The translations under genes were made by a program, and so were the position numbers. Of a stretch of 5,240 nucleotides of DNA, positions 1-5,240 are shown piece after piece. How positions within the stretch are numbered: the stretch's first letter is position 1; every line of letters starts with the position of its first letter. The notes under the pieces were generated by a model that was not told where the DNA came from, did no database searches, and was given only the letters and a program-made list of their open reading frames with translations. The DNA comes from Legionella genomosp. 1 (GTDB taxonomy: Bacteria; Pseudomonadota; Gammaproteobacteria; Legionellales; Legionellaceae), in contig CAMBHM010000114.1 in NCBI GenBank assembly GCA_945867185.1, positions 1-5,240 on the forward strand, written 5' to 3'.

Positions 1-713
1 ATCCTAGTTTGCAAGAGCAGTTTAACTTGCATCCGTGGGTTTGGTGGCTCATTGTTATTGCAACGTTCATGATGGGAGAGCGGTTGTTGCAGAGAACCAT
101 CGCAACTTATCGAATTTATGGTGTGATCCCTGCGTCATTGGTTATTCCACGCGCTTTTTATGGAAATATACTGAATTTACATGCGCTGATCCGTGCTTAT
201 CTGGTTTATTTTAAGGCTCCTAAAAGCAAATCAAAAAGCCATCATCCTGCTTGGGACAAGACAGAGCATCATTTTCCAGGTAGTCATATGTTAGTCCCTT
301 TTCGACAACGGCTAGGGGATCTACTATTAGCTCAAGATCTGGTTGATATTGAAACGTTGCATACAGCGGTGCTTGAGCAGCAACGAACTGGTGAGCGATT
401 GGGGCAGATTCTATGCCGATCTCAGGCGATAACACCGATGCAATTGACGCAATTGCTAGCTGACCAGTATCATTTACCTAGGATAGATGAGTCGCAGTTG
501 CAGGCAGGATTTCTCGCTTGTAAAGAGACTTTGCCTGAAAAAAAGGTTCGTTGGCTTATAAAACAGGGAGTCATACCTGTTTTTGTAGACACCCTTATTC
601 AAACGATTCAGGTTGCCATTGAAGATCCGACCAATGAATTATTACTAGGACGTATCATTAATCACCTTATGCCCTATCGTGCTCAATTTGTGCTTCGGTC
701 TTATGAGGTGTGA
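1..713 (+). CDS. nfrB: NfrB-like membrane glycosyltransferase, C-terminal part (5' truncated by window edge)
   Basis: The frame is open to the left edge with full codons from base 3, so this is the 3' end of a longer gene; the TTG at 9 is an internal codon (L), not a start. About 236 residues are visible. Numbering from that TTG, a hydrophobic segment at ~9-22 (HPWVWWLIVIATFMM) is followed by a basic stretch and the block IPRAFYGNILNLHALIRA (~46-63). That block closely resembles the segment after the last membrane helices of NfrB/phage N4 adsorption protein B-type family 2 glycosyltransferases. After a polar linker (~70-92), residues ~97-234 resemble the GspE/MshE N-terminal domain (RLGDLLLAQDLV, QQRTGERLGQIL, ITPMQLTQLLADQYHLP). 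Family knowledge: NfrB is an inner-membrane protein of a secreted-polysaccharide apparatus, and its terminal MshEN-type domain can act in nucleotide sensing. The catalytic GT domain lies outside the window. The family is fairly sure; the exact substrate is unknown. Confidence 0.75.
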   Translation, partial: PSLQEQFNLHPWVWWLIVIATFMMGERLLQRTIATYRIYGVIPASLVIPRAFYGNILNLHALIRAYLVYFKAPKSKSKSHHPAWDKTEHHFPGSHMLVPFRQRLGDLLLAQDLVDIETLHTAVLEQQRTGERLGQILCRSQAITPMQLTQLLADQYHLPRIDESQLQAGFLACKETLPEKKVRWLIKQGVIPVFVDTLIQTIQVAIEDPTNELLLGRIINHLMPYRAQFVLRSYEV

Positions 714-740
714 TACCTGACGTGAAGATCACTTTTAAAT

Positions 741-745
741 AGGGA
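741..745 (+). promoter_or_regulatory. Ribosome binding site for gcdH
   Basis: AGGGA lies 5 nt before the GTG at 751 and supports that non-ATG start. The frame has a stop at 718-720 and no other start codon between it and the GTG, so the GTG is the first possible start. Confidence 0.5.
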
Positions 746-750
746 CTATT

Positions 751-1908
751 GTGGACGATTTATTATTGTTGGATGAGTTATTAGGCGAAGATGAACGGAT
801 GATACGGGAGAGTGTCGCGCGTTTTGTGCGGGAAGATGTGCTACCTCTCATGACTGAAGCGTTTGAAAAGGCAGCGTTCCCCCATTCCTTTATTAAAAAA
901 ACAGCTGATCTTGGGCTCTTGGGGATGACGTTGCCGGTGGAATATGGTGGAGCGGGGGCCTCTTATGTGGCATATGGCCTTGTATGCCAGGAATTAGAGC
1001 GTGGGGATAGCGGGTTACGTAGTTTTGTTTCAGTCCAAAGTTCTCTGTGTATGTTTCCTATTTTTTCTTATGGAACTGAGGCGCAAAAACAACGATTTTT
1101 ACCGAAAATGGCGAGGGGGGAGGTGATTGGATGTTTTGGTTTAACCGAGCCTGATGCGGGATCAGATCCAGACAGTATGCGCACCTATGCTAAAAAAGTA
1201 AAAGGGGGCTGGCGATTGTCTGGTTCTAAAATGTGGATCACCAATGCGACCATTGCAGACATTGCTATTGTTTGGGCTAAAACGGATGATGGGATTCGAG
1301 CATTTATTGTTGAGAAGTCTTTTAAAGGGTTCACGAGTCGAGAGATCTTCTTAAAAATGTCCTTACGTGCATCCGTTACTGGTGAGTTGGTGTTTGAAGA
1401 GGTGTTTGTTCCCGATGAGAATCTATTAGCTGGCAGTCATAAAGGATTGGGGGCTGCTTTGCGCTGTCTTAATCAGGCACGATATGGGATTGCTTGGGGG
1501 GTGATGGGAGCTGCTGAGGCTTGCTTTGATATCACGCGGGAGTATCTATTAACTCGAAAGCAATTTCAAAAACCACTGGCCGGTTTTCAACTGATACAGA
1601 AAGATTTAGCTGACATGTACACGGAAATTTTAAAAGCGAACTGTTTGAATTGTCAGGTTGGTCGTATTAAAGACAAAGGCGGTGAGATCCCAGTGATGAT
1701 CTCACTTGCTAAGGGAAATGCTTGTCGTGAAGCATTAAAAATCGCAAGATCTTGTAGAAATTTACTCGGGGCGAATGGGATCAGTCTTGAATACCAGGTG
1801 ATTCGCCATATGCTGAATTTAGAGTCGGTGTTTACTTATGAAGGCACAGATAACGTGCACACACTTGTGTTGGGGCGACATCTTACTGGAATTAGTGCAT
1901 TTGAATGA
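751..1908 (+). CDS. gcdH: Glutaryl-CoA dehydrogenase (acyl-CoA dehydrogenase family)
   Basis: A 385-aa flavoenzyme expected to oxidise and decarboxylate glutaryl-CoA to crotonyl-CoA in lysine/tryptophan breakdown. It would work as a cytoplasmic FAD-containing tetramer passing electrons to ETF (family knowledge). The sequence tracks glutaryl-CoA dehydrogenases almost end to end: LLDELLGEDERMIRE near the N-terminus, SGLRSFVSVQSSL (~87-99, with the substrate-side Arg90), GCFGLTEPDAGSDP (~127-140, flavin/acyl-CoA signature), WITN (162-165), SLRASVTG (~204-211), NQARYGIAWGVMGAAE (~241-256) and LLGANGIS (~338-345). YEGTDNVHTLVLGR (363-376) contains Glu364, the expected catalytic base. The Arg and SVQSS block separates this from short-chain acyl-CoA dehydrogenases. 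The GTG start gives an N-terminus a few residues shorter than many homologues, but no earlier start exists in frame. It starts 37 nt after the nfrB-like gene, so cotranscription is possible although the functions look unrelated. It appears intact. Confidence 0.93.
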   Translation: MDDLLLLDELLGEDERMIRESVARFVREDVLPLMTEAFEKAAFPHSFIKKTADLGLLGMTLPVEYGGAGASYVAYGLVCQELERGDSGLRSFVSVQSSLCMFPIFSYGTEAQKQRFLPKMARGEVIGCFGLTEPDAGSDPDSMRTYAKKVKGGWRLSGSKMWITNATIADIAIVWAKTDDGIRAFIVEKSFKGFTSREIFLKMSLRASVTGELVFEEVFVPDENLLAGSHKGLGAALRCLNQARYGIAWGVMGAAEACFDITREYLLTRKQFQKPLAGFQLIQKDLADMYTEILKANCLNCQVGRIKDKGGEIPVMISLAKGNACREALKIARSCRNLLGANGISLEYQVIRHMLNLESVFTYEGTDNVHTLVLGRHLTGISAFE

Positions 1909-2016
1909 GGCCCGCTTAGAGGCCCGCATGTTCGCACGTAATATAGCCGATTAGTCTAGTTATTTCGCCAAAATATAAGAGATGAATTTCAATTTTTTTG
2001 TCTGTTTCTTTTTGTC
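1909..2016. other. Intergenic gap after gcdH, no gene seen
   Basis: No credible coding frame was found on either strand. It begins with a 9-bp direct repeat (gaggcccgc at 1907-1915 and 1919-1927) that overlaps the gcdH stop. It then becomes AT-rich, with a T run at 1993-1999. No stem precedes that T run, so I do not call it a terminator. Confidence 0.5.
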
Positions 2017-2045
2017 TTGTCATTTTAAAATAGAACCGGTATTAT
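2017..2045 (+). promoter_or_regulatory. Sigma70-type promoter of tRNA-Pro
   Basis: A -35 box TTGTCA (2017-2022) and a -10 box TATTAT (2040-2045) each match the consensus at five of six positions and are exactly 17 bp apart. Transcription would start around 2051-2053, giving only a few nucleotides of 5' leader before the mature tRNA at 2057. An alternative -10-like TAAAAT at 2026-2031 has no well-spaced -35. Confidence 0.6.
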
Positions 2046-2056
2046 TCCTCACCAAT

Positions 2057-2133
2057 CGGGGCGTAGCGCAGCCTGGTAGCGTACTAGCATGGGGTGCTAG
2101 TGGTCGAAGGTTCAAATCCTTCCGTCCCGACCA
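2057..2133 (+). tRNA. proL: tRNA-Pro (anticodon GGG), CCA encoded
   Basis: A full cloverleaf can be folded by eye. The acceptor stem is CGGGGCG (2057-2063) with CGTCCCG (2123-2129), including one G-U pair. The D stem is GCGC/GCGT with loop AGCCTGGTA. The anticodon stem is CTAGC/GCTAG (2084-2088/2096-2100) with loop ATGGGGT, putting anticodon GGG at 2091-2093. The T stem is GAAGG/CCTTC with loop TTCAAAT, then discriminator A and CCA at 2131-2133. The body closely follows the E. coli proL type, including the GTAGCGCAGCCTGGTAGCG block. It reads codon CCC (and CCU by wobble). Its 3' end is a plausible integration target, given the integrase fragment at the right edge. Confidence 0.96.
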
Positions 2134-2144
2134 ATGAAATCAAT

Positions 2145-2160
2145 GAGTTACGAATAACTC
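2145..2160 (+). terminator. Small hairpin just after tRNA-Pro
   Basis: GAGTTA-CGAA-TAACTC forms a perfect 6-bp stem with a tetraloop, starting 12 nt after the CCA end. The downstream sequence is AT-rich (taataaaaattttc) but has no immediate T tract, so this could be a weak terminator, a processing signal or an attachment-region structure. Confidence 0.3.
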
Positions 2161-2180
2161 CCTACCTAATAAAAATTTTC

Positions 2181-2202
2181 GGGTACACTTTGGGGTACAC
2201 TT
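2181..2202. repeat. 12-bp-period direct repeat, possible integrase arm-type sites
   Basis: The decamer gggtacactt occurs at 2181-2190 and again at 2193-2202, in phase 12 bp apart, 47 nt beyond the tRNA CCA end. Short tandem copies of a GGGTACA-like motif next to a tRNA are what I expect of arm-binding sites of tyrosine integrases of tRNA-integrated islands. The repeat is directly visible; the role is inferred. Confidence 0.45.
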
Positions 2203-2286
2203 AAAGAAAAGTAATCTGGCTCATTTCCATTTTCTAGTCCCCCATTAAGAATGCTAAAAAATTAACCATGACTTGCAATGTTGTAT

Positions 2287-2292
2287 TATAAT
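2287..2292 (+). promoter_or_regulatory. -10 box for the serine hydrolase gene
   Basis: A perfect TATAAT lies 30 nt before the ATG at 2323. No good -35 sits at 17 bp. The nearest candidate is TTAACC (2262-2267) at 19 bp, and TTGCAA (2273-2278) is too close. The position suggests the gene has its own promoter and a leader of about 24 nt. A weak Shine-Dalgarno AGG (2312-2314) lies 8 nt before the ATG. Confidence 0.4.
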
Positions 2293-2322
2293 TACCTTAT
2301 TAGTTTATTTTAGGTTATTTCT

Positions 2323-3828
2323 ATGCATGGTAAAGAGGACAAACAATCTATTCCATCTTTGATGAAAGCAGCGCATATCCCTGGCATTGCTACAGCCATG
2401 ATTTCTGATAAAGGAGTAATTACTACAAAGTCTATAGGAGTTACGAATGCTAAACATCCATCAGAGGTTACTGACTCCACAGTCTTCGAAGCAGCATCAT
2501 TGAGTAAGCCGGTATTCGGTTACATTGTTTTAAAGCTAGCTCAAGAAGGAACAATTGATTTAGATAAGCCACTTTACGAATATGGTGACTTTGGTCCTCC
2601 GCCAATGAGAGAGCATGAAAATTATAAAAAATTAACTGCCCGCATGATTCTATCTCATCAAGCAGGGTTACCCAATGAATTTAATCCACCAACAATTCCT
2701 TTCGATTATGTTTCTCCAGCGGGAGAAAAATTTGATTACTCCGGAGAAGCTTATCGTTTTTTAGGTGAGGTCATAGAAAAAGTTTCTTCAAAATCCCTGG
2801 AAGCCTTGGCGCAAGATGCATTTGCTAAAATAGGTATGACTAGTACGAGCTTTATGCCACCAACTGGCTGCAGTCTAATTAGACTTCGAGATGAACAAGA
2901 GCCAACACCTGAAATGATTAAAAAATTGTTAGCAAATGAATCAGATAAGCATGGTCAATTGAGCATCATTTATCATAAGGATAAATTATTTGTAGCTGAA
3001 AGAGCTGTAGATGGCAGCGTGGAAATTATTGAAAAAAATTCCAGCCAGGTTGGCGAGCTTGCATTCCAGGAAATGAAAGAGCGTTTTGCTTCAATACCAC
3101 CCTTTCTTTGGTCTCAACCTATACCGATTGAAGCTCGGGAATTACCACTTGCCACTACCATTATTGGCCATCCGCCAAAACATGCTGCAACCTTAGCTAT
3201 TGGTCATTACCAAGACGGGGCAATTAATCCTACCCAGCGCTTTTATGGGGTTCATCCAGCAGGTTCTTTATATACTACAACCTCTGACTATGCGCGATTT
3301 TTAAGCGCTTGTGTTAACGACCCTTATATTAGAGACGAAATGTTTAAGCCTACTGTATCATCTCTAAATGGTAAAGATACTAAGGCTATTGGCAAAGGAG
3401 TTGCACCTGAAGTTTTAGAGCAATTATCTTGGGGTTTAGGAGTTGGCCTTCAAACAAATGCAGATGGGAGTCGTGTTGCGTTTCATCGGGGTGACAATGG
3501 AACGGGGCGTAATTTGGCGGCTATCAATCTTACTACGGGTGAGGCTGTTGTTTGCTTGACCAATAGCGCCAATGGTCCTGCTGCATTTAGAGCAATTGCA
3601 GAGCCTATAGTTGGAGATTTAAGCCCTATCAGTCAGTGGCTGTCAACAAGAGAAGATTTACCGATGGAGAAAAAGGTAAATCCAGTTCAAGATATAAAAC
3701 AGCGTTTACAAGAACAGAAACTAAAGGCTGCTGAGCCGCACTACATGTTACCCACTGAATCCTCTAAGGCGAAAGAACGAGAGAAATATAGTCCTTTATC
3801 CATTTCTATTTTGAGGCATCCGCTTTAA
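2323..3828 (+). CDS. Serine hydrolase, class C beta-lactamase/PBP-like fold, with inserted segment and charged tail
   Basis: A 501-aa member of the beta-lactamase (class C)/D-alanyl-D-alanine peptidase-like superfamily. The nucleophile motif is S59-L-S-K62 (FEAASLSKPVFGY). The second motif is Y139-S-G (KFDYSGEAYRFLGEVIE), with Gly where many relatives have Asn. The third is H388-R-G (FHRGDNGTG), replacing KTG. Flanking family blocks are present: IPGIATAMISDKGV (19-32), LTARMILSHQAGLP (104-117), IGMTSTSF (170-177), HPAGSLYTTTSDYARFL (311-327) and WGLGVGLQ (370-377). Between ~180 and ~290 the protein is about 90 residues longer than I expect, and residues ~440-501 form a charged, probably helical or disordered tail. 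There is no signal peptide. An in-frame TAG at 2311-2313 rules out an N-terminal extension, so the protein is cytosolic or exported by a leaderless route. Such folds include esterases, peptidases and amidases; the substrate cannot be told, and antibiotic hydrolysis is not supported. It stands alone and converges on rhuM. Confidence 0.85.
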   Translation: MHGKEDKQSIPSLMKAAHIPGIATAMISDKGVITTKSIGVTNAKHPSEVTDSTVFEAASLSKPVFGYIVLKLAQEGTIDLDKPLYEYGDFGPPPMREHENYKKLTARMILSHQAGLPNEFNPPTIPFDYVSPAGEKFDYSGEAYRFLGEVIEKVSSKSLEALAQDAFAKIGMTSTSFMPPTGCSLIRLRDEQEPTPEMIKKLLANESDKHGQLSIIYHKDKLFVAERAVDGSVEIIEKNSSQVGELAFQEMKERFASIPPFLWSQPIPIEARELPLATTIIGHPPKHAATLAIGHYQDGAINPTQRFYGVHPAGSLYTTTSDYARFLSACVNDPYIRDEMFKPTVSSLNGKDTKAIGKGVAPEVLEQLSWGLGVGLQTNADGSRVAFHRGDNGTGRNLAAINLTTGEAVVCLTNSANGPAAFRAIAEPIVGDLSPISQWLSTREDLPMEKKVNPVQDIKQRLQEQKLKAAEPHYMLPTESSKAKEREKYSPLSISILRHPL

Positions 3829-4013
3829 GGCCTCATTCGACCGCTTCCATAATTTTTTATTTGGCTCAATCAGACAAAACCTCATCATTTATTTACAAGT
3901 GATTAGATTATGTCTGATTTTATCTAACTTTATATTTTGAACTGTTTCCAATTTGGAAATAGTTGCTTTGCCATTATAAGCTTCTATGTATTTAATTTCA
4001 GAGAATTACTTAA
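3829..4013. other. Convergent intergenic spacer with inverted repeats
   Basis: AT-rich spacer between the two convergent genes, with no credible gene. It holds a 9-bp inverted repeat (aatcagaca 3868-3876 with tgtctgatt 3911-3919, 34-nt loop) and a near-perfect palindrome (tttccaa-t-ttggaaa, 3945-3959). A 6-bp stem also spans the hydrolase stop codon (tgaggc 3812-3817 with gcctca 3830-3835), followed 18 nt later by a six-T run (3853-3858). That may be a weak terminator for the hydrolase gene. Confidence 0.35.
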
Positions 4014-4040
4014 AGGGTAGGGGCAAGTTGCCCCCGCCCT
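4014..4040 (-). terminator. GC-rich hairpin after rhuM, possible terminator
   Basis: An 11-bp stem pairs 4014-4024 (agggtaggggc) with 4030-4040 (gcccccgccct) around a 5-nt loop, with one G-U pair and one A-C mismatch on the plus strand. It lies 19 nt beyond the rhuM stop codon, where a terminator would be expected. On the minus strand only a short TTTAAG follows, so termination may be weak or factor-assisted. On the plus strand a T-rich stretch begins about 10 nt later, so it could also stop transcripts from the hydrolase gene. Confidence 0.5.
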
Positions 4041-4059
4041 AGAGTTAATCTATTATTTA

Positions 4060-5082
4060 TTATTTTTTGGATTCTCTGCTTTTAGTATGCGCAATAGTTT
4101 TAATTGCCCTTTCAAAGTCACCATCGCCCTCTACGGAAGCCTTTATTTGTTTTTGATGGAACAATTCGTATTCTTGCTCGGCAAATTGCTTGGCTAAATC
4201 ATGCGATATTTTTCCGGCATGGGATAATATTTCTCTATCATTTAATGTTAAAAATCCATCTAATTTTTTTATCCAGTCGCTCATGGTCATTGGGATACGG
4301 CGCATTGCTTGCCCTTCAGCAAACACAAGATATTGTTCGACTAAATTATTCAGCGAGGTGAGTTCAGCTTCATCTAGGTAGTTTTTGGCAATGCTTGCGT
4401 CTTGTTTTCTTGGTGTGGCCCCTCGCCAGTTTGTAAGCCCCATATTGGGTTTGGAATTATCGGCCCTTGTTTTAATTATTTCTGCTGCTGTTTGACCCGT
4501 AATAGCCCAATGCAGTTTATTTTGTACCGTGGTGAAGAATCTTATGCTGATATCAAGAGTGGGGTCATAATCCACGCTTGTAGCATAAATATCGGTAATT
4601 TTCCTATAAAAACGTTTTTCAGACGTGCGTATATCCTGAATTCGACGAATTAATTCTTCAAAATAGTCGAATGGTTGGTCTGGGTTTTTTAAACGCTCAT
4701 CATCCAATATAAACCCTTTAATAATATAGTCGCGAATGTGTTCAGTTGCCCACTGCCTAAAACGCGTTGCTACGTGGGATTTAACCCTGTACCCAACAGA
4801 AATAATCATATCAAGATTGTAATATTCAATTTCACGAGTAACGTTTCGCAATCCCTCAGTTTGAACTGTTCGGAAATTCCGGACAGTTGCCTGTGTTTCT
4901 AATTCTTTTTCTTGAAATATGTTGCTTATATGTTCACTAATTGTTGATTTAGTAACTTGAAATAAGTCGGCCATATGCTTTTGTGACAGCCAAACAGTCT
5001 CATCCTCTAAACGGACATCAAGTTTGGTTTGTCCATTTTCAGTTTGATAAATAATAAACTGAGATTTTTGTTCTTTGCTCAC
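4060..5082 (-). CDS. rhuM: RhuM-family protein
   Basis: From the GTG at 5082 the product is 340 aa and resembles RhuM family proteins throughout: FIIYQTENGQTKLDVRLEDETVWLSQKHMADLFQV at the start (quoted in parts: FIIYQTENGQTK, TVWLSQKHMADLFQV), then TKSTISEHISNIFQE, YYNLDMIISVGYRVKS, FRQWATEHIRDYIIKGF, DDERLK, TDIYATSVDYDP, TVQNKLHWAITGQTAAEII, SKPNMGLTNWRGA, AKNYL and LSHAGKISHD. The segment around residues 30-56 looks like a helix-turn-helix, so nucleic-acid binding is plausible. The family is named after a gene on Salmonella pathogenicity island 3 and is common on islands, in phages and inside type I restriction-modification loci; its biochemical role is unsettled. The GTG has a strong AAGGAG site 8 nt upstream and fits the usual family N-terminus. 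An ATG at 5124 would give 354 aa and overlap the upstream integrase gene by 11 nt, with a weaker site. No damage is seen. Confidence 0.85.
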   Translation of the reverse strand: MSKEQKSQFIIYQTENGQTKLDVRLEDETVWLSQKHMADLFQVTKSTISEHISNIFQEKELETQATVRNFRTVQTEGLRNVTREIEYYNLDMIISVGYRVKSHVATRFRQWATEHIRDYIIKGFILDDERLKNPDQPFDYFEELIRRIQDIRTSEKRFYRKITDIYATSVDYDPTLDISIRFFTTVQNKLHWAITGQTAAEIIKTRADNSKPNMGLTNWRGATPRKQDASIAKNYLDEAELTSLNNLVEQYLVFAEGQAMRRIPMTMSDWIKKLDGFLTLNDREILSHAGKISHDLAKQFAEQEYELFHQKQIKASVEGDGDFERAIKTIAHTKSRESKK

Positions 5083-5090
5083 CTTGTTTA

Positions 5091-5096
5091 CTCCTT
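5091..5096 (-). promoter_or_regulatory. Ribosome binding site deciding the rhuM start
   Basis: On the minus strand AAGGAG, preceded by further A residues, lies 8 nt before the GTG at 5082-5080. It is the best Shine-Dalgarno match at this end and favours the GTG over the ATG at 5124, which has only an AGG 6 nt upstream. Confidence 0.55.
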
Positions 5097-5113
5097 TTTG
5101 TTGGATTGCATTC

Positions 5114-5240
5114 TTATTTTCCATATGAAACCTGCTTTAACTGGAGAGGTACCACATTTTCTTGTAATAAATTTTCAAGGTAGTGGCTCCACCTGGTTAA
5201 AGCTTCTTTGCGCTGGACAAGCATTTCATTTCTATTGTAA
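5114..5240 (-). CDS. Tyrosine integrase, C-terminal 41 residues (5' part beyond window edge)
   Basis: On the minus strand a frame is open from the right edge (full codons from 5239) to a TAA at 5116-5114. It reads YNRNEMLVQRKEALTRWSHY and then ENLLQENVVPLQLKQVSYGK after one Leu. The first ~24 residues match the pattern at the very end of P4/phage-type tyrosine recombinases: a YNR-x-x-x-L-x-x-R-R/K helix followed by x-W-x-x-Y-L/I, just after the catalytic Tyr helix. None of the catalytic residues (R, H, R, Y) are in the window, so the call rests on this short signature and on context: mobile-element genes and a nearby tRNA. It ends 31 nt before the preferred rhuM start, so the two genes probably share a transcript. 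Confidence 0.65.
   Translation of the reverse strand, partial: YNRNEMLVQRKEALTRWSHYLENLLQENVVPLQLKQVSYGK

Noticed and set aside
220..435. Minus-strand open frame opposite the nfrB-like gene
   Set aside because: It lies fully antisense to a well-supported coding region, and its 71-residue product has no recognisable family pattern.
722..732. Short palindrome gtga-aga-tcac before gcdH as an operator
   Set aside because: The arms are only 4 bp and no promoter boxes could be placed around it, so it is within chance expectation.
1993..1999. T run as an intrinsic terminator of gcdH
   Set aside because: No stem-loop precedes it within a suitable distance.
2323..3828. Serine hydrolase as an antibiotic-resistance beta-lactamase
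   Set aside because: There is no signal peptide for export to the periplasm, the second and third motifs differ from AmpC, and the protein is much longer than AmpC.
4104..4653. Three plus-strand open frames (about 63-85 codons) opposite rhuM
   Set aside because: All are antisense to a gene whose protein matches its family along its full length. The products are Cys- and Phe-rich in a way typical of shadow frames, and I saw no clear ribosome binding sites.
1..5240. CRISPR array or insertion sequence
   Set aside because: No regularly spaced repeats of 20-40 bp, no transposase motifs and no paired terminal inverted repeats were found on either strand.

Overview
The window looks like chromosomal DNA from a gammaproteobacterium, possibly of the order Legionellales. 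The pointers are a proL-like tRNA-Pro(GGG) with encoded CCA, a glutaryl-CoA dehydrogenase, and a signal-less class C beta-lactamase-fold protein with an inserted segment and a charged tail. The genus is an inference; no marker gene is present.

Left part (1-2133), core-like. The 3' end of an NfrB-type membrane glycosyltransferase (TM segment plus a GspE/MshE N-terminal-type domain) is followed after 37 nt by an intact glutaryl-CoA dehydrogenase gene (gcdH, 751-1908). A gene-free gap follows, and then a complete tRNA-Pro(GGG) at 2057-2133 with a good sigma70-type promoter directly upstream.

Right part (2134-5240), probable mobile or accessory DNA. It begins right after the tRNA CCA end and is visibly more AT-rich than gcdH. 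First comes a small hairpin and a 12-bp-period tandem repeat (gggtacactt twice), resembling integrase arm-type sites. Next is a plus-strand 501-aa serine beta-lactamase-family hydrolase with its own -10 box. It has no signal peptide, an extra ~90-110 residues between the second and third active-site motifs, and a charged C-terminal tail. A ~230-nt spacer with several inverted repeats separates it from a convergent minus-strand unit: the last 41 codons of a probable tyrosine integrase (cut by the right edge), followed by a RhuM-family gene ending in a GC-rich hairpin.

How it fits together: a tRNA gene, arm-like repeats, an accessory cargo gene and an integrase-rhuM pair are the expected parts of an island integrated at a tRNA 3' end. 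The most interesting points are the serine hydrolase with its unexplained insertion and possible secretion tail, and the coupling of RhuM to an integrase. No complete novel system can be shown from this window alone.
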